From Oikopleura dioica (Eukaryota; Chordata; Appendicularia; Copelata; Oikopleuridae), in assembly GCA_907165135.1 (NCBI GenBank), contig OU015569.1:2294001-2358000 (forward strand): a stretch of DNA of 64,000 nt, given 5' to 3'. Positions 12,188 to 22,942 of this stretch are shown here, piece after piece. The notes beneath the pieces were generated by a model. That model was not told the DNA's origin. It did no database searches and saw nothing but the letters and a program-made list of their open reading frames with translations. Position numbers and translations under genes: made by a program. How positions within the stretch are numbered: the stretch's first letter is position 1; each line of letters begins with the position of its first letter.

Positions 12188-15100
12188 ATGCTCAAACAAC
12201 TGCTGATAGACGGGCTGAAGGGGAGATCTAAGGATGAGTTGAGGTAACTTATCTTGGAAAGCGTTAATTTCTTATCAAATTAGCGTCTTGCACAACGAGA
12301 GCGAGGAAGAAGCCAGCAGACTGTTCGAAGAACTCTGCGCGGAGAAAGATGACGTTGATCTAGCTACGAGGGAGTCTTACCTCACCATTCCTCGTTTCCA
12401 CAAGGCGCTGCCGAAGGAAAATGAAGTCGTCAAGCACAAGCTACGGGAAGAAGCGCGCGCCCTCTTTCTCCAGCGCAAGTCGAATGCGCTCATGGACAAT
12501 GAGGAACTGCAAAAGTTGTGGTTTCTCTTGGAAGAAAATAAAACCGAAAACGTGATGTCCGACGACCATTTGATAAGCTACAGGCAAGTATAAATAAAAA
12601 TGGATAAAAACTAAATTATTCCTAGAAACTTCAAAGCGGTGGGCTCCAAGTGCTCCCAAAAGAGCCAGTCCTTCTTCACCGCGAAGACGTTCTTCAAGAT
12701 CTACACTGGCGACAAAAGTGGCCAGATCTCAATAATGCAGTTTTTTAACTACGTCATGCGCAAAGTATGGCTGCAGCAGACGCGGATCGGGCTCTCACTC
12801 TACGACGTGTCGGGGCGCGGCTTTCTTCGCGAAATGGACCTAGAAAACTACATTCTCGAGCTGATCCCCACACTGCCTCAACTCCAGGGACTCGAGAAGA
12901 CCTTCTACTCGTTCTATGTCTGCACCGCTGTCCGCAAGTTCTTTTTCTTCCTCGACCCTCTCAAGACTAACAGGTAAATCGACAGTAACGCTCCTTCAAA
13001 GTTCAAGGATTCACCTCCACTTTTCCGGTTGAAAAATGTGTGTTTTTATAGTTTATTCCCGTCGGTTCAAAATAAAAAAGAAAGAAAGATACAAAAAGAA
13101 TAAATATTCTAGGGATCCCTAACAGTTGAAAATGAAAAAAATGGCAATTTTAGTATTCGGCGAGTGTAGTAGTTGAGTTCAATTGCCTAAACTTGAATAT
13201 TGCCGTAGTAAATTATTGGACCGCGAGGGACCAGAGGGGCACTTCATCCACATTGTGCATTTGTTCGACTCTTGTCATGTATCGAGCTTCGGCGCGTTTC
13301 TTTTTGTTGATGCGGGCTTCTTCTTTCTCAAACACCCTCTAGAATAGTGCTTACTGACTAATACTGGCTATCGACAGGCAAACTACCTTGTGTTCCGCAT
13401 CCCTTTTCGCTTTAAATTCGCGATGGGCTAGGTCTCGTTCGTACTCGAGCTGTTTGATGAAGTTCTTGTACGACTTGTCTGCGCCTCCAGGGATTGTTCC
13501 ATCGTGTTGGACGTGCGGAAAGTTCAAGAAAGTAGGGTTTTGAAGGTACACGCCGCTGGTGTAGTTGTGAACACCCGTGCCGATCAAGTCTGGGCATTCA
13601 GGTACCTCCTTGAGCGGTCGCTCTTCTTCCGACGAAGAAGTGTCGTAGACATGCTTCTCGGCGTAGAAGTGACGTTTCGAGGGGTACAAAGGGCCGTGAG
13701 ATTGAAGACCAAGATCGACTGGGATCGGGTTTTGTTGGGGAACGTGTCGCTCAACCCAGAAACGGCCGCGCTGCTCAGTTTGTTTGCGATAAACAGAACG
13801 ACGAGAAGGAATCTCCTTCGGCTGGAAAACGTAACGCCGGGGAGCGTACGAAAAACCTTGAAATCGGCAATCTTTCTCGTCGTCGCTCAGCTCCTCGCGG
13901 TAAACCCACGCGCAATCGTTTTCTGAAGTTTTTTCGATAAAATTTGTGCAAAGTTTTAAAACTGACCGTCAAGAAGTTCGTGGCTGCTGTAAAGGAACTC
14001 AAATGGCATGGCGTTGAAGACGGGATCGAGCGTTATCTAAAATAAAACAATCGTTAAAAGAGTTGGATTCAATATCAAAAGTCTTCAAGAGTGCCGGTGG
14101 TAGAAGAAAATGAGTCCCTTAGAACGTCAGATATATAAACGAGAGTTCAGAAGCTGGTTTTTCAAAAAAAGGTCATAAATAACGGTAAATTCGTCCCATA
14201 ATAGACTTTTTCCTCTCATTTCTGCGTCGGAAAGTGTATCTGAGCATACTTTCAACCTTCAACCCCTCACAACGACAACAAATCTAGAAACTCGAAAAAT
14301 TTTTTTTTGAAAATCAACAACTTTTGCTAGAAATTCTGGAAGTCATGCCTTGTGTATTCTGTCCGAAGTTCTCTTTTAAAACAACCTCTTTTTTATCATA
14401 AGTTGTTTACCTAGATCTTTTTGAAACTCGTTCTTGATTGAAAAACTTATGATAATGAAGTCGTTATCCGTGAGAGAAAGTAAGTGCGGCCTAAATATCC
14501 GTCTTGATGACCCTTTCTCAGGATTGGAGCTGCTGAAGATGATTCCATGCTTGTTGGATTAGATTATTGACAATCTTTTCAGAATACGAATACAGGACAT
14601 CCTTGCCTGCTCATTCCTCGACGACTTGCTAGAACTGCGCGACGAAGAACTCTCACAGGAGCTGCAAGACTCAAACTGGTTCTCCGCATCATCTGTTCTG
14701 CGAATCTACGGAAACTACCTAAATCTAGATCGCGATCACAACGGAATGCTCTCAAGACAAGAGCTGCAGAAATATGGCACGGGTTCCCTTAGTCCAGGTA
14801 AAATTTATTATTATAATCGGGGAACATTCGATTGGGGCCAAATTTTCCAGGGGCGAATCTGTTGCGGCTCATCATTTCGTCGAAGTACTTTTTCATTTCA
14901 AATAGATCTGTGAACAGCGTGTCCCTAGATAAAACACGATTGCTTAAAAAGCTTTACTAGAGTTAGAAACTCACTCTTTGAACTCGCTATGATCAGCATG
15001 GTCTTCGTGTTCCTTCGGTGGACTAACTTCATATTCGCTCTCTTGAACTTCTGAGTCTTCTTCAGCGTTGGATATTTTCAGCAGCCCAAAAAGCAGAAAT

Positions 15101-16078
15101 CCAAGTCTCATTGTTGATTTTCGACAGATCTTTTTCTTGGTATTTAGAAACAAGGGATTCTCTTTATATCTTAAATGACAGATGAATGAATTTTTTATCC
15201 TACCAACTGCGGTGGCAACTGCGGCGCATCTATTTATTCCTTACTTTAAGAATAAATGGAATAGAGATACCGTATGTAAAAACATTTCTTTGATGCTTGC
15301 TTTGCTTGGATATTAGAATCGACACCCTTTTAGTATTTCTGGACAGAATTTACGAAGAATGCCTCACCTACGAAGGAGAACTGGACTACAAATCATACTT
15401 GGATTTCGTCCTTGCTTATGAATATCGGCAAGAGCCCGCTTCCATTCAATACTTTTTTAAGGTCATTTTCATTCGACTTTCGCTCAATAAAATCTTTTCT
15501 AGCTTTTGGACATTGACAAGAAATCATATCTCACACGCTGGGACCTTAATTTCTTCTTCCGGTCAATTCAAGAGATGATGCGCGAACTGAAGCAGGTACA
15601 TTCATTATTTTTTAAACCCCTCTAATATTTTTTAGTTGCATTGGGTACGTCCTCAATTTTTTATCCAGCATCCTGATTGATTATCACCGTCAAAATTTCA
15701 ATAGTTTTTCGATATACAATGCCAAGAAGATAGCAAATGGCTTTGTCTGATCAAAAAACAATTGCAAATTTTCTCGGACGCAATGAAGGAGTATGCTGAT
15801 GTACTCCTTGTTGATTTCAAGGATATCTCACAAGCTTAGAATTTTAATGTGTTGGCTTAGATTGGAATTCAAGCTGAATATTTCAGGAGCCCGTTAAATT
15901 TGGCGACGTCAGCGATGAAATATTCGACATGACTCGACCAGCCGATCCTTATAAAATTACTCTCCGCGACTTGATAGACTGTGGCCAAGGTGGCACTGTG
16001 ATTCGAATATTAATCGATCTGAATGAGTTCTGGATCTACGAAAACCGCGAAACGCTACTTGCTGAGCAAGAAGACTAG
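12188..16078 (+). CDS. PPP2R3C: Protein phosphatase 2A regulatory subunit B'' gamma (G5PR)
   Basis: Regulatory subunit that targets PP2A. Seven exons (12188-12243, 12284-12583, 12626-12973, 14583-14797, 15334-15461, 15503-15595, 15887-16078) encode 443 aa, near the vertebrate length. Near-identical family blocks include LREEARALFLQRKSNAL, SIMQFFNYVMRKVWLQQTRI, LENYILELIPTLPQLQGLEK and VCTAVRKFFFFLDPL. An EF-hand loop is visible (DRDHNGMLSRQE). The C-terminus matches TVIRILIDLNEFWIYENRE. Intron 12584-12625 is GC-AG (CAG|gcaagt). Two introns are unusually long, 1,609 nt and 536 nt, and each contains a minus-strand gene; the second antisense gene even overlaps the last 9 nt of exon 14583-14797. 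AATAAA at 16092 follows the stop. Confidence 0.95.
13213..14009 (-). CDS. Unrecognised 234-aa protein nested antisense in a PPP2R3C intron
   Basis: Reading leftward, exons 14009-13967, 13922-13387 and 13338-13213 join with consistent phases (introns 44 and 48 nt, both GT-AG) to 234 aa. The ATG at 14009 lies 27 nt after an AG preceded by TTTTATTTT, which could be a trans-splice acceptor. The protein is soluble-looking, rich in Tyr, Pro and His in the middle (YAPRRYVFQPKEIPSRRSV) with a charged helical C-terminus (FEKEEARINKKKRAEARYMT). There is no signal peptide or membrane span. Its style recalls small ciliary or sperm microtubule-inner proteins, but I do not recognise the family, so this is only a guess. 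A complement AATAAA at 13052-13057 could serve as poly(A) signal. Confidence 0.72.
14789..15111 (-). CDS. Small secreted acidic protein (90 aa) nested antisense in PPP2R3C
   Basis: Exons 15111-14975 and 14924-14789 (intron 50 nt, gtgagt...ctag) give 90 aa. Residues 1-16 (MRLGFLLFGLLKISNA) are a clear signal peptide. The mature part is first very acidic with a His/Asp cluster (KEHEDHADHSEFKED), then has a short helix (FEMKKYFDEMMSRNRF) and a Gly/Pro/Asn-rich end (FAPGKFGPNRMFPDY). There are no cysteines and no dibasic prohormone sites. An in-frame upstream ATG would give a 14-residue basic extension that spoils the signal peptide, so the later start is preferred. The gene sits in the 14798-15333 intron of PPP2R3C and its last codons run into the sense exon. 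Function unknown; secretion is inferred. Confidence 0.6.
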
Positions 16079-16198
16079 ACATTCCTACCTGAATAAAACA
16101 TGCATTTTTCACTGTTGCTTTCTTTATTTTCATAGAAATAAATTCCTTACATTCCTCACTATAGCTGTTCCTCACTATACTCAGTATTGATATTGTTG

Positions 16199-16206
16199 TA
16201 TAAAAG
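16199..16206 (+). promoter_or_regulatory. TATA box candidate
   Basis: TATAAAAG lies 31 nt upstream of the ATG at 16237 and 121 nt after the PPP2R3C stop, a plausible core promoter for the unrecognised gene that follows. Confidence 0.35.
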
Positions 16207-16236
16207 AATGAAGGAGACCAATATCTTTAATTTAGA

Positions 16237-17959
16237 ATGGAGCCGATAGAAGAATTGTATGATCTCTTTGAAAGATATGTAAATGCGCCGAATCGGGAGA
16301 AGACTCTCAATGCGATGTCAAATCATCCCCAAGGAAGGTTCCTTGCTGAACTTGTATTCCAGCGAGCAGACGCGAATGTTTTTCCTCGGCGAAGAATCAT
16401 CTATTACCAGCGAACGAGCATGACGAATACGGCCCTTACGATGATCTCCTAGCAGCGCCCTTTTGCAGAGTGATCCTAAAATCGATGGCTACCGAGGATT
16501 ATGTCATCAACTTGTTGAAGGACGAGTTCCGGGTCAAATTCGATTGTCTACCGAACAGCTTGTCTCATATGGCTAGGATCCTTGCCGAAAGAGAACAAAT
16601 CAAGCAAGGGTCCCGTCCTCCAAAGGCCGTTTTGCGAACGAAGGGAGATGTGAAAATAGGGAGTAATTGGATCGTGATCAGAGAATGGGAACCTTTTGAA
16701 AACGAAGCATACGTGGACTTCCCACCATCAGCCTGTCACCATCAGGTTTATAAGATCTCAAGATCAGGTGGAACTCGTTTGGATAAATTAAATTTTCGAA
16801 AGAGTTTCGACTATATCAGTGAAGAATACCTTGGCGACGAGGACGGCCCGTCATTTTTCCTCTTTGAGCCCTTCCTCATTACGTTCCATCGAGATGATAA
16901 CTACTTTGAGGTTTTCAATTTACTGGAACCTCACCAGTCGCCAAGAAAAATCAAGAGAGAAGGTCGAATATTGGGCGAAATGAAGACGTTATTGTACGAG
17001 GACGACTATGGAATACCCCACTGCGATGAGTCTCGATATGACGGCGATTTGCGTGTCGATGGAGAGATACCGGAAAGCGTTCTGTTTCCCGTACTGTTCA
17101 AACAAGATGCAACCAGCATTTGTGTCGAGTGTACTCGGATAAGTGGGTCTTCTATGGAAGTTCTTTTCAAGGAAACGATTTATTTACCTGAGGAGTACTA
17201 CCGAAGGCCCAGGCTGCTTTTATTAGACCGTGATAACTTGGTTCTACAGATAAATCTCAAAGTCGGTGGAATTATGAATGATGTCACTTATGGATGTGTC
17301 GCTTTTCATATCTGCCTTTCTAAAAGAAAAGTAACTCGTTACTCTTTACCGGAGATTTCGGGATACCTTCACTTTGGGATGGTCGAAGAGTGTCTTGGTC
17401 TGGCAATTGACCAGGACGATTGCGAGGTAGGCTATCCCGATGAAGACGATGAAAATCAGGAGGATGACGCGGAAGACAATAGCGATTATCTTCAAATTAT
17501 TACTTTTGGCGTCTTGTCAGAGCAGAAGGGTTTAGAAGTTCTTTGCTTTATCAAAAATAGCCCTACGGTTGGCATCGTTAAACAGGAGTTAGCACACTTC
17601 GAATCCTATGTCGATACTAGCGAAAATACATGTACCAAATTCAGCCTGAGAAGCTTGCTAAATCATCTTCATGATATGGACCAAGAGAAAGCTACTTTCA
17701 CCAGAGAAGTAATGGGCGCCACCGTTACCAAACCCATAATTGACTTAGGTAATTTACAAATATAAGTGTTTGACTAATTCATTGATAATAATTATTATTA
17801 GAATGCTTCTGTCTTGGGGAAACTTCGGAAGAGAAGGCGAGGAAACAGTTTCGTATAGTAGATCGCTCAAAAATCGGCTGCGCTACACGCATAACTAAAT
17901 GCGGTACAAGTGAAGACTCGGAGCCAGGATTTATGAAGGAGATCGAAATATTTATTTGA
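16237..17959 (+). CDS. Unrecognised ~567-aa protein; reading frame broken once near 16380
   Basis: Frame 1 runs from the ATG at 16237 (MEPIEELYDLFERYVNAPN) to about 16383. Frame 3 then runs from about 16350 to 17748, and after a GT-AG intron (17749-17801) a last exon 17802-17959 ends at TGA. Both frames are protein-like on either side of the T run in GTTTTTCC: the upstream part ends RADANVF and the downstream part continues SSAKNHLLPANEHDEYGPYDD. One extra T would make a single open frame. No intron of workable length fits the shift. The body is beta-rich and acidic near 17430-17490 (DEDDENQEDDAEDNSDY), looking like a fast-evolving intracellular protein of F-box/WD-like or viral-response style, but no family is recognised. 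It may be an assembly error, a recent null allele or frameshifting. Confidence 0.55.
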
Positions 17960-18160
17960 TAGTTGTCAAATAATGTTCATTATTTTGCGCAGCCTTCTTT
18001 TTCATTCACATTACCTCTGCAGAAAACTCATTTACTGCCCACCATTTTACGCTCGATCGACATTATTTTTTTGCACTGAAAATTCAAATGCCAAGATTAA
18101 ATTTTATCACTTCTCACGACATTCATTATCATTACTGATCTTTTTCGCAAAAGACTGAGA

Positions 18161-20423
18161 ATGGCGACGAACTCGTCCATCGAAAATGGGAAGGTTCAAA
18201 AAACGATTCCTAACCAAGATTGCGCGATCCTTACGTTTCGGCCGACGTTCCACGAATTCAAGGACATGCCTAGATATATTCAATATATGGAGTCCCGAGG
18301 CGCACATCGTGGCGGAGTCGCAAAAGTGATTCCGCCAAAAGAGTGGAGCGATGGAATCCACAAACAGGAAAAAGTCGAAATTTTAGTTGACCAAAGCGTA
18401 ATTGCTTTTTTATTGATTTTTACAAGAACTATCAGAAGATCGACAATATCGTCATTCACGAACCCATCGAGCAGAGCTTCCAAAGACAAGGAACCCGAGT
18501 CTGCGATGGCGTGTACGAGTCCTACAACATTCGCAAGAAATCGACGACAGTCCGCGACTTCCGTAAACTTTCCACCCACTGGCGCTACAAGCAGCCGCGT
18601 TCGGAGACCTACGACGATTTGGAGCGCAAGTATTGGAAAAACATCAGGTAAAGTAGTGATGTACTGTTATTATGATTGGCATATGCCAATTATGCTGTCT
18701 GCAATTATGAGTAATGACAGGGGTTTAGTTATGTTCCGCCGATTTACGGGGCTGATACAAATGGATCTCTCTTTGGCGCGGAGGTTGACATTTGGAACGT
18801 GGCAAAGTTAGACACATGTCTAGACGCTTTGATGGTGGATCACAACGGCATCAAGGGAGTAACGACGCCATATCTTTACTTTGGCATGTGGCGAGCAACG
18901 TTTCCATGGCACGTGGAGGACATGGACTTGTACTCGATAAACTATATACATGTCGGAGCTCCGAAAACTTGGTATGCGATCGCCCCCGAGGATGGAAAGG
19001 GAAGGGTTCAACAAGTTCAATGTGTAGTTTTGCTTCCTCTTTCCTACTTTTATTTTTCTTACTGTGAACTCGAACAAAAGCGTTTCGAAACATTCGCCTC
19101 GACGCTTCTTCCCGCGCAGTCGAGCAAATGCCCAGCATGGATGCGACACAAGACGACGTTGATAAATCCAAGTCTCATTCGTGCGAATGGTATCAGAGTG
19201 CGCAAGATTATCCACGAAGCTGGCGAGATAATGATTACATTTCCTTATGGGTAAAATTTCCATATTTATTCTTCAGTCCTCCTCATTATCTTCTCTTCAG
19301 TTATCATGCTGGGTTCAACCACGGATTCAACGCCGCAGAATCAACCAACTTCGCGACTCCTCGATGGATAAAGTTCGGAAGAGAGGCCATTCGATGCGTT
19401 TGCAAAGATGATAGCGTGAACATTGATATGGAATGCTTCAACCGATTCAACATTCCCGACATGCCTGGAAAGAGTTTTCACGAGGAAATTGTTCAAGCAC
19501 CTTGTTTCGGAAGGGATTAAAATTTTCATTACTTTTGTCACTGCCATTAAAAAACTGTTGCAGTCGTTTAATCCCTTCATAAGACGACGAGCCCATCCAC
19601 TGGAGGCGAAAATACAAAATCGAGCTCGATAAAAACCTCAACGAGCAAAGCATTGACCGTTACATTGCCTCGCACAAGGTCGATCGAGAGCTCTTCTACT
19701 CCAAGTACATGGCCTCGAATGCACGAATTCCGCCGCCGAAAAAGGGCATTTTCGATTATAAAATCGGCGAGAAAGTGTTTGTTCTTGTAAGTAGCAAGTT
19801 GCCTTAGGAGCTTCACCTGAAGAATGTATTTTTGCAGCGGAATTATCCTCGCGCCGTGCTTGATGCGACCATAACTGGACGATATGAAAGCGTGACGCTC
19901 ATCGCAAGTCCTCTCGAGGAAGAAGATCGGTTTGAAATCGATTTGACGGACATCATGGACTTTGACGGAACAGAACGCGAGCCTGACATTGGAGAGACCT
20001 TTACTATCCTGCACTTTCCAGATCCAGTAAAGAAGCGCGACACGAAGAAGACGGCTGGCCCGCACGAGCTCAAAGTCACCCTTGTTGGTAAGTAGCAACT
20101 CATTTTATAAACCACCGGGATTATTTTTCTCTTCAGAAAAAGCAAAGTGTCAATATTATTGTTTGACAACAACGTTCGATGGGCGCCAAGTCATCTTTCC
20201 GTCTTCGAAGATTTGGAAAGAAATCGACGAAATTCCTAAAGCCCACCTTCCCAATAAACACAGAAGACCTCAAACTACCAAAGGAAGGGCAAACAGAGAC
20301 ATATCGAGCACTAACTCTTTTCGATTTCAAATGTCAAAAATCAAGCCCCCGAAAAAGATAACTCAACTGAATACGAAGCTGCCCAAAAGAAAACAAAATA
20401 GTTCCTTATCATGCCACCGTTGA
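18161..20423 (+). CDS. KDM4: KDM4-type lysine demethylase (JmjN-JmjC with C-terminal Tudor-like part)
   Basis: Nuclear Fe(II)/2-oxoglutarate oxygenase expected to demethylate H3K9/H3K36. Exons 18161-18373, 18427-18647, 18729-19005, 19081-19250, 19301-19503, 19584-19786, 19838-20087 and 20137-20423 give 607 aa. Jmj[21 protein letters not shown] and [17 protein letters not shown]. JmjC: [17 protein letters not shown] equivalents are present as [20 protein letters not shown], with the iron ligands H and E there and the third H in [18 protein letters not shown]. The structural zinc ligands of KDM4 also remain (KCPAWMRHK and RCVCKDD). After a linker the C-terminus has a Tudor-like module ([20 protein letters not shown] ... 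[16 protein letters not shown]). The PHD/ePHD fingers of vertebrate KDM4A-C are absent. The first intron could use gtcgaa or, three codons earlier, a GA donor. Confidence 0.9.
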
Positions 20424-20778
20424 CCATGATAGAAACCACAATGATAGTCGTTAACACACTGCTGCTATTTATACCACTGCCGATCTGTCGTATTTTTCTT
20501 CAGCCACTGATCTGTCCTTTTGTCTGCGACTACAATAATTATTCACTATTTTTCTGGTTGTGCGCTACGTCCTCGCGGGCTTTACGATGAGTAATCAAAT
20601 AGTATTTATGTCAATATTCGTAAAAAGCACACGCAACAAAATTTACTCTCTTTTGTAAAGAATCCAGAGCTCCAGAGGCCTGTGAAATTAAAATATTTTC
20701 TACATTTTATTTATTTTGCTAAAACTACTATCAGCCAGTCAATAAAGTCCTATTGAACAAGAAAAGAAACAAAAGAAA

Positions 20779-21391
20779 ATGAGAATGAAATTTTTGCCCG
20801 GCGCTGGCTCTAACAAGTACGGTAGAATGGATAAGATCAGCTCGGTGTTTGGCGGCTCGACAGGCGCTGGAGGTGAAAACTCCGACACTAGCCCCATCAC
20901 AGAAATCACTGGCGGCGAGAACTCCTCCATGTGTCCCTCGATGGGCTTCAAGGACAGGATGATTGCCTTTGGAGTTTGCACTGGGGTCGGAATCATGTTC
21001 TCCATCGGCGGAACTATCAACTTGTTCTTCATGAATTACGCAGGTACGATTTCGAACGACCTTAACTTGTCTAACCGATGAATTAGGATTCGCCGCTCTC
21101 TACTCTTTGGGCACCATCATTTCGCTTCTCGGTACTGGCTTCCTCCGCGGCCCGGTGAAGCAAATCAAAGCGCTCACGGATCCGAAACGAGCCATCGCAG
21201 TCGCCGTTCTCTTTATTTCAATCATCCTGACACTGGTCATTGCGCTCAACGACAACATTGCCAATCCGGGCAAAGGAATCCTCTGTATTATCTTCGTCGC
21301 GATGCAATTCCTGGCCTACGTCTGGTACTGCCTCAGCTATATTCCTTATGGACGGGAGACGATCATGGGCTGTTGCAAGTCCATTTGCTGA
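20779..21391 (+). CDS. SFT2D2: SFT2-family vesicle transport protein
   Basis: Golgi/endosome four-helix membrane protein involved in retrograde fusion. Two exons (20779-21043, 21087-21391; 43-nt intron) give 189 aa. Four hydrophobic spans follow a soluble N-terminus: DRMIAFGVCTGVGIMFSIGG, the FAALYSLGTIISLLGTGFL span, IAVAVLFISIILTLVIAL and ILCIIFVAMQFLAYVWYCLS. The family signature GTGFLRGPVKQIKAL...PKRAIA and the cytosolic loop SYIPYGRETI are present. A weak alternative start two codons later (MKF) cannot be excluded. Which vertebrate paralogue (SFT2D1-3) it matches cannot be decided by eye; the symbol marks the family. Confidence 0.9.
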
Positions 21392-22942
21392 GTTTTTCGA
21401 CTTCGCATTTTCTCTAGGTCTGTTTTGCTACAAAATCGTTGACAATGTTAGTCGTAGTGCTCAACTGTTTTTCAGGCGCGATGATTTTTCAATTGGTTTC
21501 CGGTTCAGCAAAAATTCCAAAAAAAAAGTGCAATTCAAGCTTCATCTCGCCCCAACTCTGAAAAGTTTCTTCTCTTGCGAAACGAGACACTAGTAGACAC
21601 GAGATCATTCAACTTCCGCGACTTTCTCTCAAATGCATGTAACCAATTATTCACTAGCTTCTTTTCACCTTGTCCTCGACGGGAATCTGTTTCTTCTCGT
21701 TTTCATACCATTCATGCCACACGGTGTACATAAGTCATATATTTTATTTATCTTTCATTGTGTCAATTCCGCATTACATTACATCATATTGCTTCTGCGA
21801 GTAAAATGTTTAAATAAAAATATAGTGAAAATGAATTGATAATCAAAGATCTCGCTTTTATTTCAAAGCTAGATCGTGTTCTTTTACTCTTCTGCAGGTT
21901 TCTCGCATGTCGGAACGATAAAGATTGAATGGAATATTCTCTTCGTTGATTTCCATCTCCAAGCTTCTTCGAGTTCTTTTTTTCTCGACATGGGAAGATA
22001 GGTTGTTTATGGTGTGTCATAAATTGAGGTTTATTGTGGTGCGATTTCGCGGAAGTGGCCTTGATTCAAGTTCGATCGTTCAAGTCGATAATGATTTCGC
22101 GCATGCACCTGTAGTGGTAGCGGTTCTGTAAAAGGCGAAAAAACGCGCCCCGTGGGCACTGTTGGGCGCCTACCCGGATGGAACTGAGCTCGCTCCTTTT
22201 TTTTTAGAAATTATTTTTGATTAAAAGAATACCGAGCAATGAAATTGAGAGGATGAAAACGAAAGTGCGCCATTAGGGCAATTACTATTTATTACGGCGC
22301 CCCTTATAAACGAGAGAATACGGAAGAATGGAAAACTACGGCGAGAAAATGGACTTTGAATGCGAGAATGTTATTTCAATACGAAGAACTTATCGGGTAA
22401 GCTAGTTTCGGATCTGAATTAAAAATCTTACAAAAGTAAATTATTTATTTATCGAATTGATTCAAACGTTTTTGGAATTGTATAATAGCTTCGATTTTGG
22501 TATTCAAAATAATACCGAGGTTCCTGTCTATTTGGGTTAATACTGCTTTAATTTTATAACTTGGACGCGGGATAGAATTTATCACCTTCGTTGTCAAACT
22601 CATCTCCCCAGAGAAAAGGCGACTGGTCGAATCTGTCTCTCTGCTCTTGACCAGAGCGGACAAGATAGATTTAAACAGCGCTAGAAAGTGCTGACTAAGC
22701 CCAAATACAATAATCCCGTTTTTCGTCAAAGTTTAGCATCGATCGCGGTATCGATCAAAGTATGTATGCTCTAAGAAGGAAAGGGATATGTGTTAGGAAT
22801 AGGAGAACCAGAGATATTGACTGCTAGAATCTACCCTTCATGAATCAAACAATTTAAGTCGAGCTCGGAAGAAAACTGTGGCAGCCACTCGCACAATAGT
22901 AACAACAGCAACAGTAGCACCAGCAGGGTGCTCGATATTGAC
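21392..22942. other. Intergenic 1.55 kb upstream of the formin
   Basis: Contains the SFT2 3' region with several AATAAA-like sites. A possible exon at 22328-22397 begins ATG and ends at gtaagc (MENYGEKMDFECENVISIRR), but I found no partner exon. A minus-strand open frame of 94 codons (22729-22445) has plausible composition yet no start context or family. A short CA/AG trinucleotide-like stretch (aacaacagcaacagtagcac) precedes the formin ATG. Confidence 0.35.

Noticed and set aside
18368-18426. GA-AG intron in the KDM4 gene
   Set aside because: A GT donor two codons later (AAA|gtcgaa) gives an equally good in-frame join, so a non-canonical site is not needed.
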